NCBI GenBank assembly: GCA_017467305.1 | Contig: JAFTSM010000031.1 | Span: 1 to 54,669, forward strand | From: Candidatus Gastranaerophilales bacterium | GTDB taxonomy: Bacteria; Cyanobacteriota; Vampirovibrionia; Gastranaerophilales; Gastranaerophilaceae | Length of the DNA stretch: 54,669 nt | Direction of reading: 5' to 3' | Shown here: one piece after another, positions 8,203-16,432 of the stretch | Position numbering within the stretch: the stretch's first letter is position 1 | How the letters are laid out: every line of letters begins with the position of its first letter | Program-made: the position numbers and the translations under genes | The notes under the pieces: generated by a model | Database searches by the model: none | Told to the model about the DNA's origin: nothing | The model's input: only the letters and a program-made list of their open reading frames with translations

Positions 8203-8226
8203 TATTTTTATCGAGGGGTTAATTTT
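8190..8226 (+). promoter_or_regulatory. asnS leader hairpin overlapping the ribosome binding site
   Basis: TTAACCC (8190-8196) pairs with GGGTTAA (8216-8222), and inside it GATA pairs with TATC. The Shine-Dalgarno GAGGGG (8213-8218) lies in the right side of the stem, 8 nt before ATG. If transcription starts upstream of 8190, the stem would hide the ribosome binding site. If the TAAAAT at 8185-8190 is the -10, only the inner stem remains. Confidence 0.4.
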
Positions 8227-9513
8227 ATGAAGAAAATTTGGATTGAAGACATCAAAAATTATGATGGTCAAGAGGTTACTCTTCACGCTTGGTTATACAA
8301 CAAACGTTCAAGTGGTAAACTTCACTTTTTACAACTTCGTGATGGTACGGCAGAAATTCAAGCAGTAGTTTTTAAAGGTAATGTTTCAGAAGAAGTTTTT
8401 GAGCTTGCTGATAAAATTACTCAAGAAAGTTCTGTTATCGTAACTGGTACTGTTAAAAAACATGACCGTTCTAAAATTGGTTATGAATTAGACGCAACTG
8501 ATGTAAAAATTATGAGTGTTGCTAACGATTACCCAATCACACCAAAAGAACACGGTCCGCACTTTTTGATGGAACACCGCCATCTTTGGTTACGTTCTTT
8601 AAAACAAAAAGCTATTTTAAATGTTCGTCATACTATCATTAAATCAGTTCGTGATTTCTTTGATATGAAAGGTTTTACTCTTGTTGATGCACCTATTTTC
8701 ACGCCAAATGCTTGTGAAGGTTCAACAACATTATTTGAAACTGATTATTTTGATCAAAAAGCATATTTAAGCCAATCTGGTCAATTATATATGGAAGCAG
8801 CTGCTATGGCAGTTGGTAAAGCATATTGTTTTGGTCCTACATTTAGAGCTGAAAAATCTAAAACTCGTCGTCACTTAACAGAGTTTTGGATGGTTGAACC
8901 AGAAATGGCATTTGCTGATATTTGGGATGATATGGATTTAGCTGAAGAATTTGTTGAATATATCGTTGCTAAAGTCGTTGAAAATAATAGAGCTGATTTA
9001 GAAACTCTTGAAAGAGATATCTCAAAATTAGAAAATGTTAAACGTCCATTCCCAAGAATTTCTTACGATGAAGCTATTGAAATCTTACACAAAAAAGGTA
9101 ATGATACACCTTATGGCGAAGACTTTGGTGGTGATGAAGAAACTCTTATTTCAGAAGAATTTGATAGACCTGTTATGATTCACCATTATCCAATGAGCGT
9201 TAAAGCTTTCTATTTCAAACAAGCAGAAAACGACAAAGCAGCTTGCGTTGATATGATTGCTCCAGAAGGCTATGGCGAAATTATTGGTGGCGGTCAAAGA
9301 GAAGAAGATATTGATAAGTTAATGGCAAAAATCAATGAGCACGACCTAAACCCAGAAACATTTAACTGGTATTTGGATTTAAGGAAATATGGTTCTGTTC
9401 CTCACGCTGGTTTCGGCTTAGGTATTGAAAGAACTGTTGCGTGGATTTGTGGACTTCACCATGTACGAGAAACAATTCCATTCCCAAGATTAATGGATAG
9501 ATTAAGACCATAG
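8227..9513 (+). CDS. asnS: asparaginyl-tRNA synthetase
   Basis: A 428-aa class IIb synthetase that charges tRNA-Asn with asparagine. An N-terminal OB-fold anticodon-binding domain (about 1-110, with [20 protein letters not shown]) is followed by the catalytic core: motif 2 [20 protein letters not shown] and motif 3 [12 protein letters not shown]. The [10 protein letters not shown] stretch is typical of AsnRS. It is slightly shorter than the 460-residue E. coli form but complete. It is followed by a strong terminator, so it is probably monocistronic. Confidence 0.95.
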   Translation: MKKIWIEDIKNYDGQEVTLHAWLYNKRSSGKLHFLQLRDGTAEIQAVVFKGNVSEEVFELADKITQESSVIVTGTVKKHDRSKIGYELDATDVKIMSVANDYPITPKEHGPHFLMEHRHLWLRSLKQKAILNVRHTIIKSVRDFFDMKGFTLVDAPIFTPNACEGSTTLFETDYFDQKAYLSQSGQLYMEAAAMAVGKAYCFGPTFRAEKSKTRRHLTEFWMVEPEMAFADIWDDMDLAEEFVEYIVAKVVENNRADLETLERDISKLENVKRPFPRISYDEAIEILHKKGNDTPYGEDFGGDEETLISEEFDRPVMIHHYPMSVKAFYFKQAENDKAACVDMIAPEGYGEIIGGGQREEDIDKLMAKINEHDLNPETFNWYLDLRKYGSVPHAGFGLGIERTVAWICGLHHVRETIPFPRLMDRLRP

Positions 9514-9522
9514 AAAAGATTA

Positions 9523-9551
9523 AAAGGAGAACTAAAAAGTTCTCCTTTTTT
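9523..9551 (+). terminator. asnS terminator
   Basis: AAAGGAGAAC/GTTCTCCTTT hairpin followed by a run of T. Confidence 0.9.
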
Positions 9552-9555
9552 ACGC

Positions 9556-9645
9556 AAAAAAAAGGTCGCTATCGCGACCACAGTCTTGTTATGGAGAAAA
9601 GGAGTGAAGGAAAATAAGTAATAAAGAAAATTGACTATATTATTA
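9556..9645 (-). ncRNA. candidate small RNA A, ending in a terminator
   Basis: On the minus strand a strong terminator hairpin GGTCGC-TATC-type/GCGACC (9579-9564) is followed by eight T, but no gene lies upstream on that strand. Before it are TTACTTATTT, CACTCC and TCCATAACA motifs. Similar motifs precede the orphan terminator at 12351-12374. TATAAT-like boxes occur around 9650-9665. I infer a short stand-alone RNA. The rest of the gap to 9846 is AT-rich and shows nothing else. Confidence 0.4.
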
Positions 9646-9846
9646 TAATTCCCAAAATATAATATATATAACATATATATTCAATATATATTAACAAAAT
9701 TAACAATTCAAAATTTTATGCAAGTTAGACGCTTAAACTCTAAGCTAATTGCTATTTTTCAAAAAAATCATATTAAATAAAAGTTTTTTTGCAATGACTT
9801 ATATCAACAACATTACTTATATATTCTAAATTTTCTGTAAAAATTT

Positions 9847-11853
9847 TTATTCTTTATTTTTAGAGGATGTTTTATTAGAAAGCATTGTAAATATGTTTAA
9901 TGGGCTTATTGTTGTCATTTTATCAAAATAAGAAACAACTTTTTCTTTATATTGTGGTCTTAAGGCATTTATCTGCTGTGTTAGAATGTCTAGTTCTTGC
10001 TCTTGTTGTTCAACTAATGCTCTTAATGTTGAATTATTAGGATTATGGATTAACCTTGTATAGTTTTTATAATAATCTAATCCTTTTGTTCTTTGTTTAA
10101 GTGATAATACAGCTTTTTGAATTTGATTATTTAAATACAATTCTCTCTCTGGAGATAGTATTCCCGCCTTTTTCCCTAATGTTAGTTCATCTGTTAAATT
10201 TTTAAGCGCAAATTTTAATGCTGTAGTTTGTGCTAAAACTTCCTCATCACTATATTGATATTGATTATATGCTTTTTTATCAACAAACTTTCCAAAACAT
10301 TTAGATACAACGCTATTAGCATCTATTGTGTTAGTGTATTCTTTTACAGACTGTTTTGCTAAATCTATCTGTGATGATGAAATAGGATATCTTATTCCTT
10401 CTCCAACTTTTGCTGATACAAAAGAACTATACCTTGAATTTTGTGAAATTGAATATTTTAAAAGAACATCCAACGCTTCATCATAACTATCATATTGAGC
10501 AACAAAGTCTGGATATTTATTTAAAAGTCCTTTTATTTTTTCAAGAAAAGAAAGAACATCTGCTTCTGCACTATGTAATTTTATTGGATTTGCATATCCG
10601 CTTTTTGTCATAGAAAGAAAATGCTGATGTTGATATTCTAATAAACTTTTATTCATCAAACTATCTTCAACAAATAAGTTTTGTTCTGCTAATTTTAAAA
10701 AGTCAAAACGCATTTTTGTATTCATAACAGGAGATTTAACCGTCTTATTAGCAAAATTATTCTTTGCATAAGGTACTTCTTCCACATCACCATTTAAAAT
10801 TTTGCTTCTTAGAATTGATTTAATAGTATTTTCTAGTTCTGTCTTTGATAGACCACTTCTTAAAAGTGCGCGTTTACAATGCGTGCCTTCATGCATTAAA
10901 ACTTCATCAATATCCCCTAATCCATTTCGATACGAATTTGTGTTGTATAAAAGAGAATGTTGAGAAGAGCTATAAGAACCACCTACAGCGTTATCCATAT
11001 TTATAATGATAAGTTTGGGTCTATATTCTTTTTCAACTCCAAGTTCATCAAAAACTCTATCAAATGTAAGTTTAACTTCTTTTTCAATATCAGCTTCAGA
11101 CATTTTTGCACGACATTTACCTTCTGTGGTGCTTCTATACATTTTTTTATCATAAGTTTTTATTATGTCTGTCTTTTTATTTGCTGGTTTTAAGGATGCA
11201 ACAAAATCTTTCGCCCTTTCTTTAACCATAAAAAGTTTGAATTGATCTACAAAAGTGCGTCTCCCCATTTTTGTGGTGAACATTGAAAATAGAACTTTTA
11301 AAGATTTTAAATAACTTCTATCATTTACTTTATCACTTATTTTAGTACGCTCTCTAAAAGATAATTTTGTTCTTTCTAATCCTTTCATTGCATAGGCTTC
11401 TTCAACAATTCTAGAATTACGTTTTACAGACATAAGCGAAGTTGCTGTGCCTATAGTACCTTGACCTATTTTTTCAAAAGCTTTTTCTGAATTATCATAG
11501 TTCCCTTTTTTGTATTCATTAATAGAATTATAAATACCTTTGCCTAGCTGAAAAACACTCACAGCACCAAACCCTATTGACATTACTGGTGCAATAACTG
11601 GGACTAAAGAACAAGCCACTCCAGTAACAGCAATTGTTCCTAGTGATATTAAAGGATGCTCAACAACAGCTTTCAATGGAGAAAAAATACCTTTTACAAA
11701 GTTTTTACCAGCTTCTTTTTTAGAAAACTTGCCGTCATTTGAAGTATTAATTTCAATTTTATCCTCGATAGCTTCTTTTTGACAAAAAGTTATATTTTTT
11801 ATATCAGATTGTTTATATGTATTATGAATATTATTTATTGAGGCAATTTTCAC
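9847..11853 (-). CDS. large protein with HEGTH zinc-protease motif
   Basis: A 668-aa protein starting at GTG (11853) with AAGGT upstream. The N-terminus, MKIASINNIH followed by NITFCQK, resembles the short FxxK-type leader of Gastranaerophilales-specific proteins. A glycine- and alanine-rich hydrophobic region spans residues 66-102. DEVLMHEGTHCKRA at 316-329 contains HEGTH (321-325), which fits an HExxH zinc-metalloprotease core. The C-terminal 300 residues are predicted helical. No known family is assigned. It may act on the cell's own envelope or be exported. Monocistronic. Confidence 0.6.
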   Translation of the reverse strand: MKIASINNIHNTYKQSDIKNITFCQKEAIEDKIEINTSNDGKFSKKEAGKNFVKGIFSPLKAVVEHPLISLGTIAVTGVACSLVPVIAPVMSIGFGAVSVFQLGKGIYNSINEYKKGNYDNSEKAFEKIGQGTIGTATSLMSVKRNSRIVEEAYAMKGLERTKLSFRERTKISDKVNDRSYLKSLKVLFSMFTTKMGRRTFVDQFKLFMVKERAKDFVASLKPANKKTDIIKTYDKKMYRSTTEGKCRAKMSEADIEKEVKLTFDRVFDELGVEKEYRPKLIIINMDNAVGGSYSSSQHSLLYNTNSYRNGLGDIDEVLMHEGTHCKRALLRSGLSKTELENTIKSILRSKILNGDVEEVPYAKNNFANKTVKSPVMNTKMRFDFLKLAEQNLFVEDSLMNKSLLEYQHQHFLSMTKSGYANPIKLHSAEADVLSFLEKIKGLLNKYPDFVAQYDSYDEALDVLLKYSISQNSRYSSFVSAKVGEGIRYPISSSQIDLAKQSVKEYTNTIDANSVVSKCFGKFVDKKAYNQYQYSDEEVLAQTTALKFALKNLTDELTLGKKAGILSPERELYLNNQIQKAVLSLKQRTKGLDYYKNYTRLIHNPNNSTLRALVEQQEQELDILTQQINALRPQYKEKVVSYFDKMTTISPLNIFTMLSNKTSSKNKE

Positions 11854-11906
11854 AATTTTTACCTTAAACTTAAATATACTGATTTAAAATTCAAACATAT
11901 AAATTT

Positions 11907-11997
11907 TTGCGTTCTCATCGCACAATAAAACCTTCTAAATTTAGACATAAAAAAAGAGGTTTTGTAACCTCTTAAAAATGGTGCGTCTGGCGCGATT
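11907..11997. repeat. partial duplicate of the tRNA-Lys 3' end and terminator
   Basis: 88 of 91 positions match 12103-12193. The copy contains CCA, the acceptor strand and half the T arm of tRNA-Lys (to ATT at 11997) plus the downstream terminator hairpin. It is a broken tRNA end 196 bp from the intact one. The 105-bp spacer (11998-12102) is GC-richer and holds no recognisable gene. Confidence 0.9.
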
Positions 11998-12102
11998 GTC
12001 TTGGTCGTTCGCAATAAACGTGTCTTCAGGTGAAAACTCCTCGTTTCCACCTTACGCACTCTGCTCACTCCCGCTCGAACGTTAAAACAAGGTTACACCT
12101 TG

Positions 12103-12193
12103 TTGCGTTCTCATCGCGCAATAAACCCTTCTAAATTTAGACATAAAAAAAGAGGTTTTATAACCTCTTAAAAATGGTGCGTCTGGCGCGATT
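12103..12193. repeat. tRNA-Lys 3' end and terminator, intact copy of the duplication
   Basis: Covers the terminator hairpin GAGGTT-ATAAAA-type (12146-12169) followed on the minus strand by a T-run, and the 3' part of the functional tRNA. Confidence 0.9.
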
Positions 12194-12250
12194 CGAACGC
12201 GCGACCTATCCCTTAAAAGGGGAGTGCTCTACCTGCTGAGCTACAGACGC
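12175..12250 (-). tRNA. tRNA-Lys (UUU)
   Basis: The minus strand gives a 76-nt cloverleaf. The acceptor is GCGTCTG/CAGACGC with encoded ACCA end, D arm GCTC/GAGC, anticodon loop CTTTTAA with TTT at 34-36, and T arm GCGCG-TTCGAAT-CGCGC. The outer base pair of the anticodon stem (C27-U43) is mismatched. CCA is encoded, unlike in the tRNA-Gly of this window. Confidence 0.95.
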
Positions 12251-12350
12251 ATTTGTCTAACTTCTCTATAAACATAACAAGAACATATTTTAGAGTCAAC
12301 ACATTTTTTTAATATTTTTTTAAAATTTGAATAAATGTTAATTTCACAAT

Positions 12351-12480
12351 AAAAAAGTGACTTCTAAAAGTCACCTCGAGAGTTCTGTTATGGAATAAAT
12401 AAGTAGTATTTGGATATGTTTTCCCAAAAGTTGTTCTGTGTTCTTGTGTTCTTTCAGTGTTTTCTGTTCTCTGAACCCTC
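12351..12480 (-). ncRNA. candidate small RNA B, ending in a terminator
   Basis: A minus-strand hairpin GTGACTT/AAGTCAC (12374-12357) is followed by six T, yet purA upstream already has its own terminator at 12521-12549. TTGAAC and TTTTAT near 12516-12485 could be its promoter. It shares the TACTTATTT and TCCATAACA motifs with candidate A at 9556-9645. The transcript would be about 120-130 nt with no open frame. Function unknown. Confidence 0.4.
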
Positions 12481-12520
12481 TCACTCTATAAAACGAATTA
12501 AAAATAAAAAAGTTCAAAAA

Positions 12521-12549
12521 AAGAGTGCTAATTTTTTAGCACTCTTTTA
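12521..12549 (-). terminator. purA terminator
   Basis: AAGAGTGCTAA/TTAGCACTCTT hairpin followed on the minus strand by seven T. Confidence 0.85.
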
Positions 12550-12567
12550 ATTTTATGTTTAAACAGT

Positions 12568-13863
12568 TTATTTAAATGGATTTTCCAAAATAATTGTTTG
12601 TTCTCTATCTGGACCAACGCTTACAATTTTAATCGGGATACCAACTAATTCTTGTAGTTTGTTTAAATATGCTTTTGCATTTTCTGGGAGTTCATCCATT
12701 GTTTTTGCTTTTGTGATATCAGTTTTCCAACCTTTATAAGTTTCATAAACTGGTTCTAAATATTTATGCATATAAATATTTGTTGGATAATCTTTATAAA
12801 TTTTACCGTCACGAATATCTTTATATGCTACACAAACTTTTAACTCATCAAAAGTATCAAATACATCAAGTTTTGTGATAGCCATTTCTGTTAAGCCACC
12901 AACTAAAACGCAGTATCTTGATAAAACTGCATCAAACCAGCCACAACGTCTTGGTCTACCAGTTGTTGTACCGAATTCGCCACCAATTGTTCTGATTTTT
13001 TCACCAGTTTCATCTAATAATTCAGTAACAAATGGACCTTCACCAACTCTTGTAATATATGCTTTTGTTACGCCAATTACATTTTCAATATGAGTTGGTC
13101 CAATACCACTACCAGTTGCTGCACCACCACCAATTGGGTTAGAGCTTGTAACATATGGATATGTACCATAATCAATATCCAGCATGATACCTTGAGCACC
13201 CTCAAATAGAATTTTCTTATCTTCTTTTAATGCAGATGATAATTTATCAACCCATTCATCACAAACATAAGGTTTGAAAATTTCAGCATATTTTTTACAA
13301 TATTCAAGCATTTCTTCTTTAGAATATGTTTTTGTGCCAAATACTTTCTCAAGCATTTTATTTTTTAAAGGAAGAATAGCGTCTAAACGTGCATTAAGTG
13401 CTTCTTCATCATATAAATCTTGAATTTTTAAACCATATCTACCAATTTTATCCGAATAAGTTGGTCCAATACCTTTTTTTGTTGTACCAATTTTATTTTT
13501 ACCTGAAGTATTTTCGCTAATACCGTCAATATCAATATGATATGGAAGAGTAATTGTCGCTAAAGGGCTAATCTTTAATGAAGAAAGATTTACACCACGC
13601 TCAATTAATTCTTGAGTTTCTTTTAAAAATGTTTCTGGGTGAATAACAGTACCTGCAGAAATAAAGCAAAACTTGTTATCATACAAAACACCAGACGGAA
13701 TCAAATGGAATTTATATGTTTCATTATTTGCAACAACAGTATGACCAGCATTACAACCACCTTGATAGCGAATAATTACATCAGCATATTCAGCCAAAAG
13801 GTCTGTAATTTTAGCCTTTCCTTCATCTCCCCATTGCGCGCCAACAACTACAGTATTTTTCAT
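12568..13863 (-). CDS. purA: adenylosuccinate synthetase
   Basis: A 431-aa enzyme that joins IMP and aspartate using GTP, the first committed step from IMP to AMP. The N-terminus VVGAQWGDEGKAKITDLL is the PurA signature. GCNAGHTVV (catalytic His), GTTKKGIGPTYSDKIGR and GRPRRCGWFDAV follow in the expected order. The start is ATG 13863, with AAGGA 7 nt upstream; an upstream in-frame TTG at 13911 overlaps the promoter and is rejected. It lies downstream of the 6S RNA candidate on the same strand, reminiscent of the cyanobacterial 6S-purK linkage. Confidence 0.97.
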   Translation of the reverse strand: MKNTVVVGAQWGDEGKAKITDLLAEYADVIIRYQGGCNAGHTVVANNETYKFHLIPSGVLYDNKFCFISAGTVIHPETFLKETQELIERGVNLSSLKISPLATITLPYHIDIDGISENTSGKNKIGTTKKGIGPTYSDKIGRYGLKIQDLYDEEALNARLDAILPLKNKMLEKVFGTKTYSKEEMLEYCKKYAEIFKPYVCDEWVDKLSSALKEDKKILFEGAQGIMLDIDYGTYPYVTSSNPIGGGAATGSGIGPTHIENVIGVTKAYITRVGEGPFVTELLDETGEKIRTIGGEFGTTTGRPRRCGWFDAVLSRYCVLVGGLTEMAITKLDVFDTFDELKVCVAYKDIRDGKIYKDYPTNIYMHKYLEPVYETYKGWKTDITKAKTMDELPENAKAYLNKLQELVGIPIKIVSVGPDREQTIILENPFK

Positions 13864-13899
13864 AATATGTCCTTTCTTAGACATGGCTCTTACCAATTT

Positions 13900-13905
13900 A
13901 TTATA
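13900..13905 (-). promoter_or_regulatory. -10 box of purA
   Basis: TATAAT on the minus strand, with TTTACT 17 nt further upstream as a -35-like box. It predicts a leader of about 30 nt. Confidence 0.55.
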
Positions 13906-13972
13906 AAACAAATGCCTAAGTTAGTAAAAATTATGTATATAAAAATGAAGTTAAAATTATTAAAGATAAAAT

Positions 13973-14139
13973 AAAAGCCCTATACAAGTACGATTTTGTT
14001 ACCTGTGAAAGCTCCACAGGTGGGTAAGTGCCTTAACAAATCCGTTTCTTGCTACTGGGCAAGTCTACTTCAATGTTATTAGAGTCATCTTTCCCTATTA
14101 ATCAAGATGTAGGAACAAAATAAATACCCGCATAGAGCT
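13973..14139 (-). ncRNA. ssrS: 6S RNA candidate
   Basis: A 167-nt minus-strand RNA whose ends pair. AGCTCTAT (14139-14132) pairs with ATAGGGCT (13983-13976) over 8 bp including one U-G wobble. ATTTTGTTCC then pairs with GGTAACAAAAT. Inside are a CATCTT/AAGATG hairpin, an apical CTTGC/GCAAG stem and a CCTGTG/CACAGG hairpin. The overall plan (long closing stem, open centre, apical hairpin, T-rich 3' end) fits 6S RNA, which binds housekeeping RNA polymerase. The wobble would be a C-A mismatch on the other strand, supporting this orientation. It lies directly upstream of purA. Confidence 0.65.
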
Positions 14140-14144
14140 TTTTT

Positions 14145-14153
14145 ATTATAACA
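14145..14153 (-). promoter_or_regulatory. extended -10 promoter of the 6S RNA candidate
   Basis: TGTTATAAT on the minus strand. The predicted start, about 7 nt downstream, coincides with the first base of the closing stem. Confidence 0.65.
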
Positions 14154-14155
14154 TC

Positions 14156-15400
14156 TTATTTTTTATTTTTCACTACCTCATTGATTAATTTTTTAGCTTC
14201 TTCTAGTTGTCTGTCTTTTTTACCTTCATTTACAACAAAAATATCGGGTTTTATACCAACTTTATATATATCCTCACCATTTGGGAGAATATATTTATCA
14301 GTTGTGATAACTAAACCAGTTCTATTGTGCATTGGTATTACTTGTTGAATAACATTTTTGCCATAAGTTCTTTCGCCAATTAGAACAGCCCCTAAATTTA
14401 CTTGTAATGTTCCAGCCAAAATTTCGGCAGCACTTGCAGTTTTAGCATTAACAAGTACAACAATAGGCTTTTCTTGAAATATGCTATCTTTTTCTGAAAA
14501 TATTCTCAGTTGACGATTTGCCCTTGACTTAATTTGAACGATTTCTTTTTCATTCATCATAAATCCAGCCATTTGTACAGCATTCATGACAAGTCCGCCA
14601 TAATTGTTTCTTAAATCAATAATTATTCCATTAGTTTTATTGGTTAGATAAAGAATTCTACTAAAATCAAGAACAGCCTTCTGTCCCATAATATTTGATA
14701 AAGTAATTATTCCTATATTGTCATCTGTAATTTCATACTTCATTGTTTGGATAGGAATATCTTTGCTTGTAAGTTTCTTTGTCATCAAAACATTATTGCG
14801 TTTAATAGTTACTGAAACACTATCTTTTTCACCAATAACTAAAGCTTCTATTACTTCATCAAGTTTTTCTGTATTAACCTTTTTACCGTCGATACTTACA
14901 ATAACATCACCAACTTGTATATTTTCCATATCAGCAGAGGAATTATAAACTACTTGGTTTATAACAATTTCCGAACCAACTTCTTCTACAAACACGCCAA
15001 CACCAGTTATTTTAGAATCAATTTTCATTCTCCTTTTAGAGTATGAATTTGACATTAAAAACGAAGAATAGGAATCATTTAGACTTGCCAACATTGAATT
15101 TACAGCGACATTAACATCATCTATTGTTTTTATTTTTTTTACATACCTTATTTTCCAATATGTCCAATTTTGGTTATTCATATCTTTATCAATGTAAGTA
15201 TTTTTTGTTATTCTCCATACATTAATAAAAAGCTGTTTTGGTGCAATGTATTGTGATGCAGTAACCTTTTCAAAAAACTTGCGTAAAAGGTTTAAATTTA
15301 TATAATTTGCTGGTTGCACAAAAATTTCTAATAATAAAACTATTATTAGCAAAATAGAAGAAGAAAATATTATTCTTTTCCAATTTAATTGATTGCTCAT
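14156..15400 (-). CDS. C-terminal processing protease (S41, CtpA-type)
   Basis: About 414 aa from ATG 15400; the longer frame begins at an unlikely TTG. A membrane anchor lies near the N-terminus (SSSILLIIVLLLEIFV). A PDZ domain follows (GVGVFVEEVG to VGDVIVSIDGKKV), then the S41 catalytic domain with DLRNNYGGLV, the nucleophile serine in NAKTASAAEILAG and the lysine in GERTYGKNVIQ. These Ser-Lys proteases trim periplasmic proteins and hydrolases. The gene is divergent from the phosphatase at 15476, with only 75 bp between start codons, so both promoters lie in that gap. Confidence 0.9.
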   Translation of the reverse strand: MSNQLNWKRIIFSSSILLIIVLLLEIFVQPANYINLNLLRKFFEKVTASQYIAPKQLFINVWRITKNTYIDKDMNNQNWTYWKIRYVKKIKTIDDVNVAVNSMLASLNDSYSSFLMSNSYSKRRMKIDSKITGVGVFVEEVGSEIVINQVVYNSSADMENIQVGDVIVSIDGKKVNTEKLDEVIEALVIGEKDSVSVTIKRNNVLMTKKLTSKDIPIQTMKYEITDDNIGIITLSNIMGQKAVLDFSRILYLTNKTNGIIIDLRNNYGGLVMNAVQMAGFMMNEKEIVQIKSRANRQLRIFSEKDSIFQEKPIVVLVNAKTASAAEILAGTLQVNLGAVLIGERTYGKNVIQQVIPMHNRTGLVITTDKYILPNGEDIYKVGIKPDIFVVNEGKKDRQLEEAKKLINEVVKNKK

Positions 15401-15463
15401 AAATTTTATTCTATATGTTTTAAAGTTTAAAAACAAATTTTTTGAGATATTTTCAATATCTGA

Positions 15464-15469
15464 TATAAT
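15464..15469 (+). promoter_or_regulatory. -10 box giving a leaderless transcript
   Basis: TATAAT ends 6 nt before ATG 15476, the same geometry as at 1602, 52494 and 54493. Confidence 0.6.
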
Positions 15470-15475
15470 TTGAGT

Positions 15476-16423
15476 ATGAAAAAGTTATTGAAAGATTGTT
15501 TATTTATACTGTTTGTAGTAACGATTATGTTCTTCCTAAGTGACCAACCGTCATTTTCAAGAACAATAAAATTTATACAACTTTCTGATATTCACTATTC
15601 ATTAGTTAGAAATGATACTAGCTATAAATTGCTTTCACAAACAAGACCTTTGTTAAGAGATGCAATCTCTCAAATAAACAATACAAAAGACGTTAATTTT
15701 GTGATGATTACTGGTGATGGCATCGATAGACCTACAAAAGATTCATTAGAAAATCTTACAGATGAATTAAACACTTTAAAATACAATTGGTATTATGTTC
15801 TAGGTAACCACGACACAACTACAGATGGTTATCTTTCTAAAGATAATTTTTTAAAAATATTAAAGGAAAAAAATCCAAATAATACATTTGATAAACACTA
15901 TTACACATTTAAACCGAAAAAAGGGTTTAGAGTAATTGCACTAGATGCTGCAAAAAATAAAGGTATTTCATCAAATGGTAAATTGCCACAAGAACAATTA
16001 GCTTGGCTTGATGAAACATTAAAACAATCAAAAAATGATACTGTTTTAATATTTATACATTTCCCGCTTCTTCCACCATATGATTCTAAAAATCATGAAA
16101 TTTTAAATGCTGATGAATTTAAAGCAATAATAGATAAGCATGAAATGCCAATTGCCATTTTTTCTGGTCATTATCACGCAGCAAAAATAATTAAGAGGGA
16201 TAACGTACTCCACGTATCTTCACCAGCGTTAGCAGGCTATCCAAACTCTTTCAGAACTGTTAAAGTTACAAATAAATTAAATGAAGTTGTTTTTGATTTT
16301 AGTTTTAACGAAACAAACCTAAAAGATTTACAAGCAAAAACTAAAATATTAACCTTTGGTGGTGCTATCTACTATGGAAAAGAAAGAGATAGGAATACAA
16401 CAATTACAATAGAAAAGAAATAA
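15476..16423 (+). CDS. exported calcineurin-like metallophosphoesterase
   Basis: A 315-aa protein from ATG 15476; no Shine-Dalgarno can fit between the -10 and ATG, so a leaderless mRNA is likely. A signal peptide or anchor (residues 5-25) is followed by the metal-binding motifs LSDIHYS, ITGDGID, VLGNHDTT, FIHFPLL and FSGHYHAA. The family hydrolyses phosphomonoesters, diesters or nucleotides at a two-metal site. It precedes the MBL gene by 9 bp and probably forms an operon with it. Confidence 0.88.
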   Translation: MKKLLKDCLFILFVVTIMFFLSDQPSFSRTIKFIQLSDIHYSLVRNDTSYKLLSQTRPLLRDAISQINNTKDVNFVMITGDGIDRPTKDSLENLTDELNTLKYNWYYVLGNHDTTTDGYLSKDNFLKILKEKNPNNTFDKHYYTFKPKKGFRVIALDAAKNKGISSNGKLPQEQLAWLDETLKQSKNDTVLIFIHFPLLPPYDSKNHEILNADEFKAIIDKHEMPIAIFSGHYHAAKIIKRDNVLHVSSPALAGYPNSFRTVKVTNKLNEVVFDFSFNETNLKDLQAKTKILTFGGAIYYGKERDRNTTITIEKK

Positions 16424-16432
16424 AGAGAAATT

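Noticed and set aside
11859-12068. Minus-strand frame of 69 codons across the duplicated tRNA end
   Set aside because: It crosses a tRNA fragment and a terminator, lacks a ribosome site and has a basic, random composition.
12351-12376. Orphan hairpin taken as a second purA terminator
   Set aside because: purA already has a strong terminator at 12521-12549; the motifs shared with 9556-9645 suggest a separate RNA.
13973-14147. The structured RNA read on the plus strand
   Set aside because: The closing stem would contain a C-A mismatch and the plus-strand promoter is poor, while the minus strand has a perfect extended -10.
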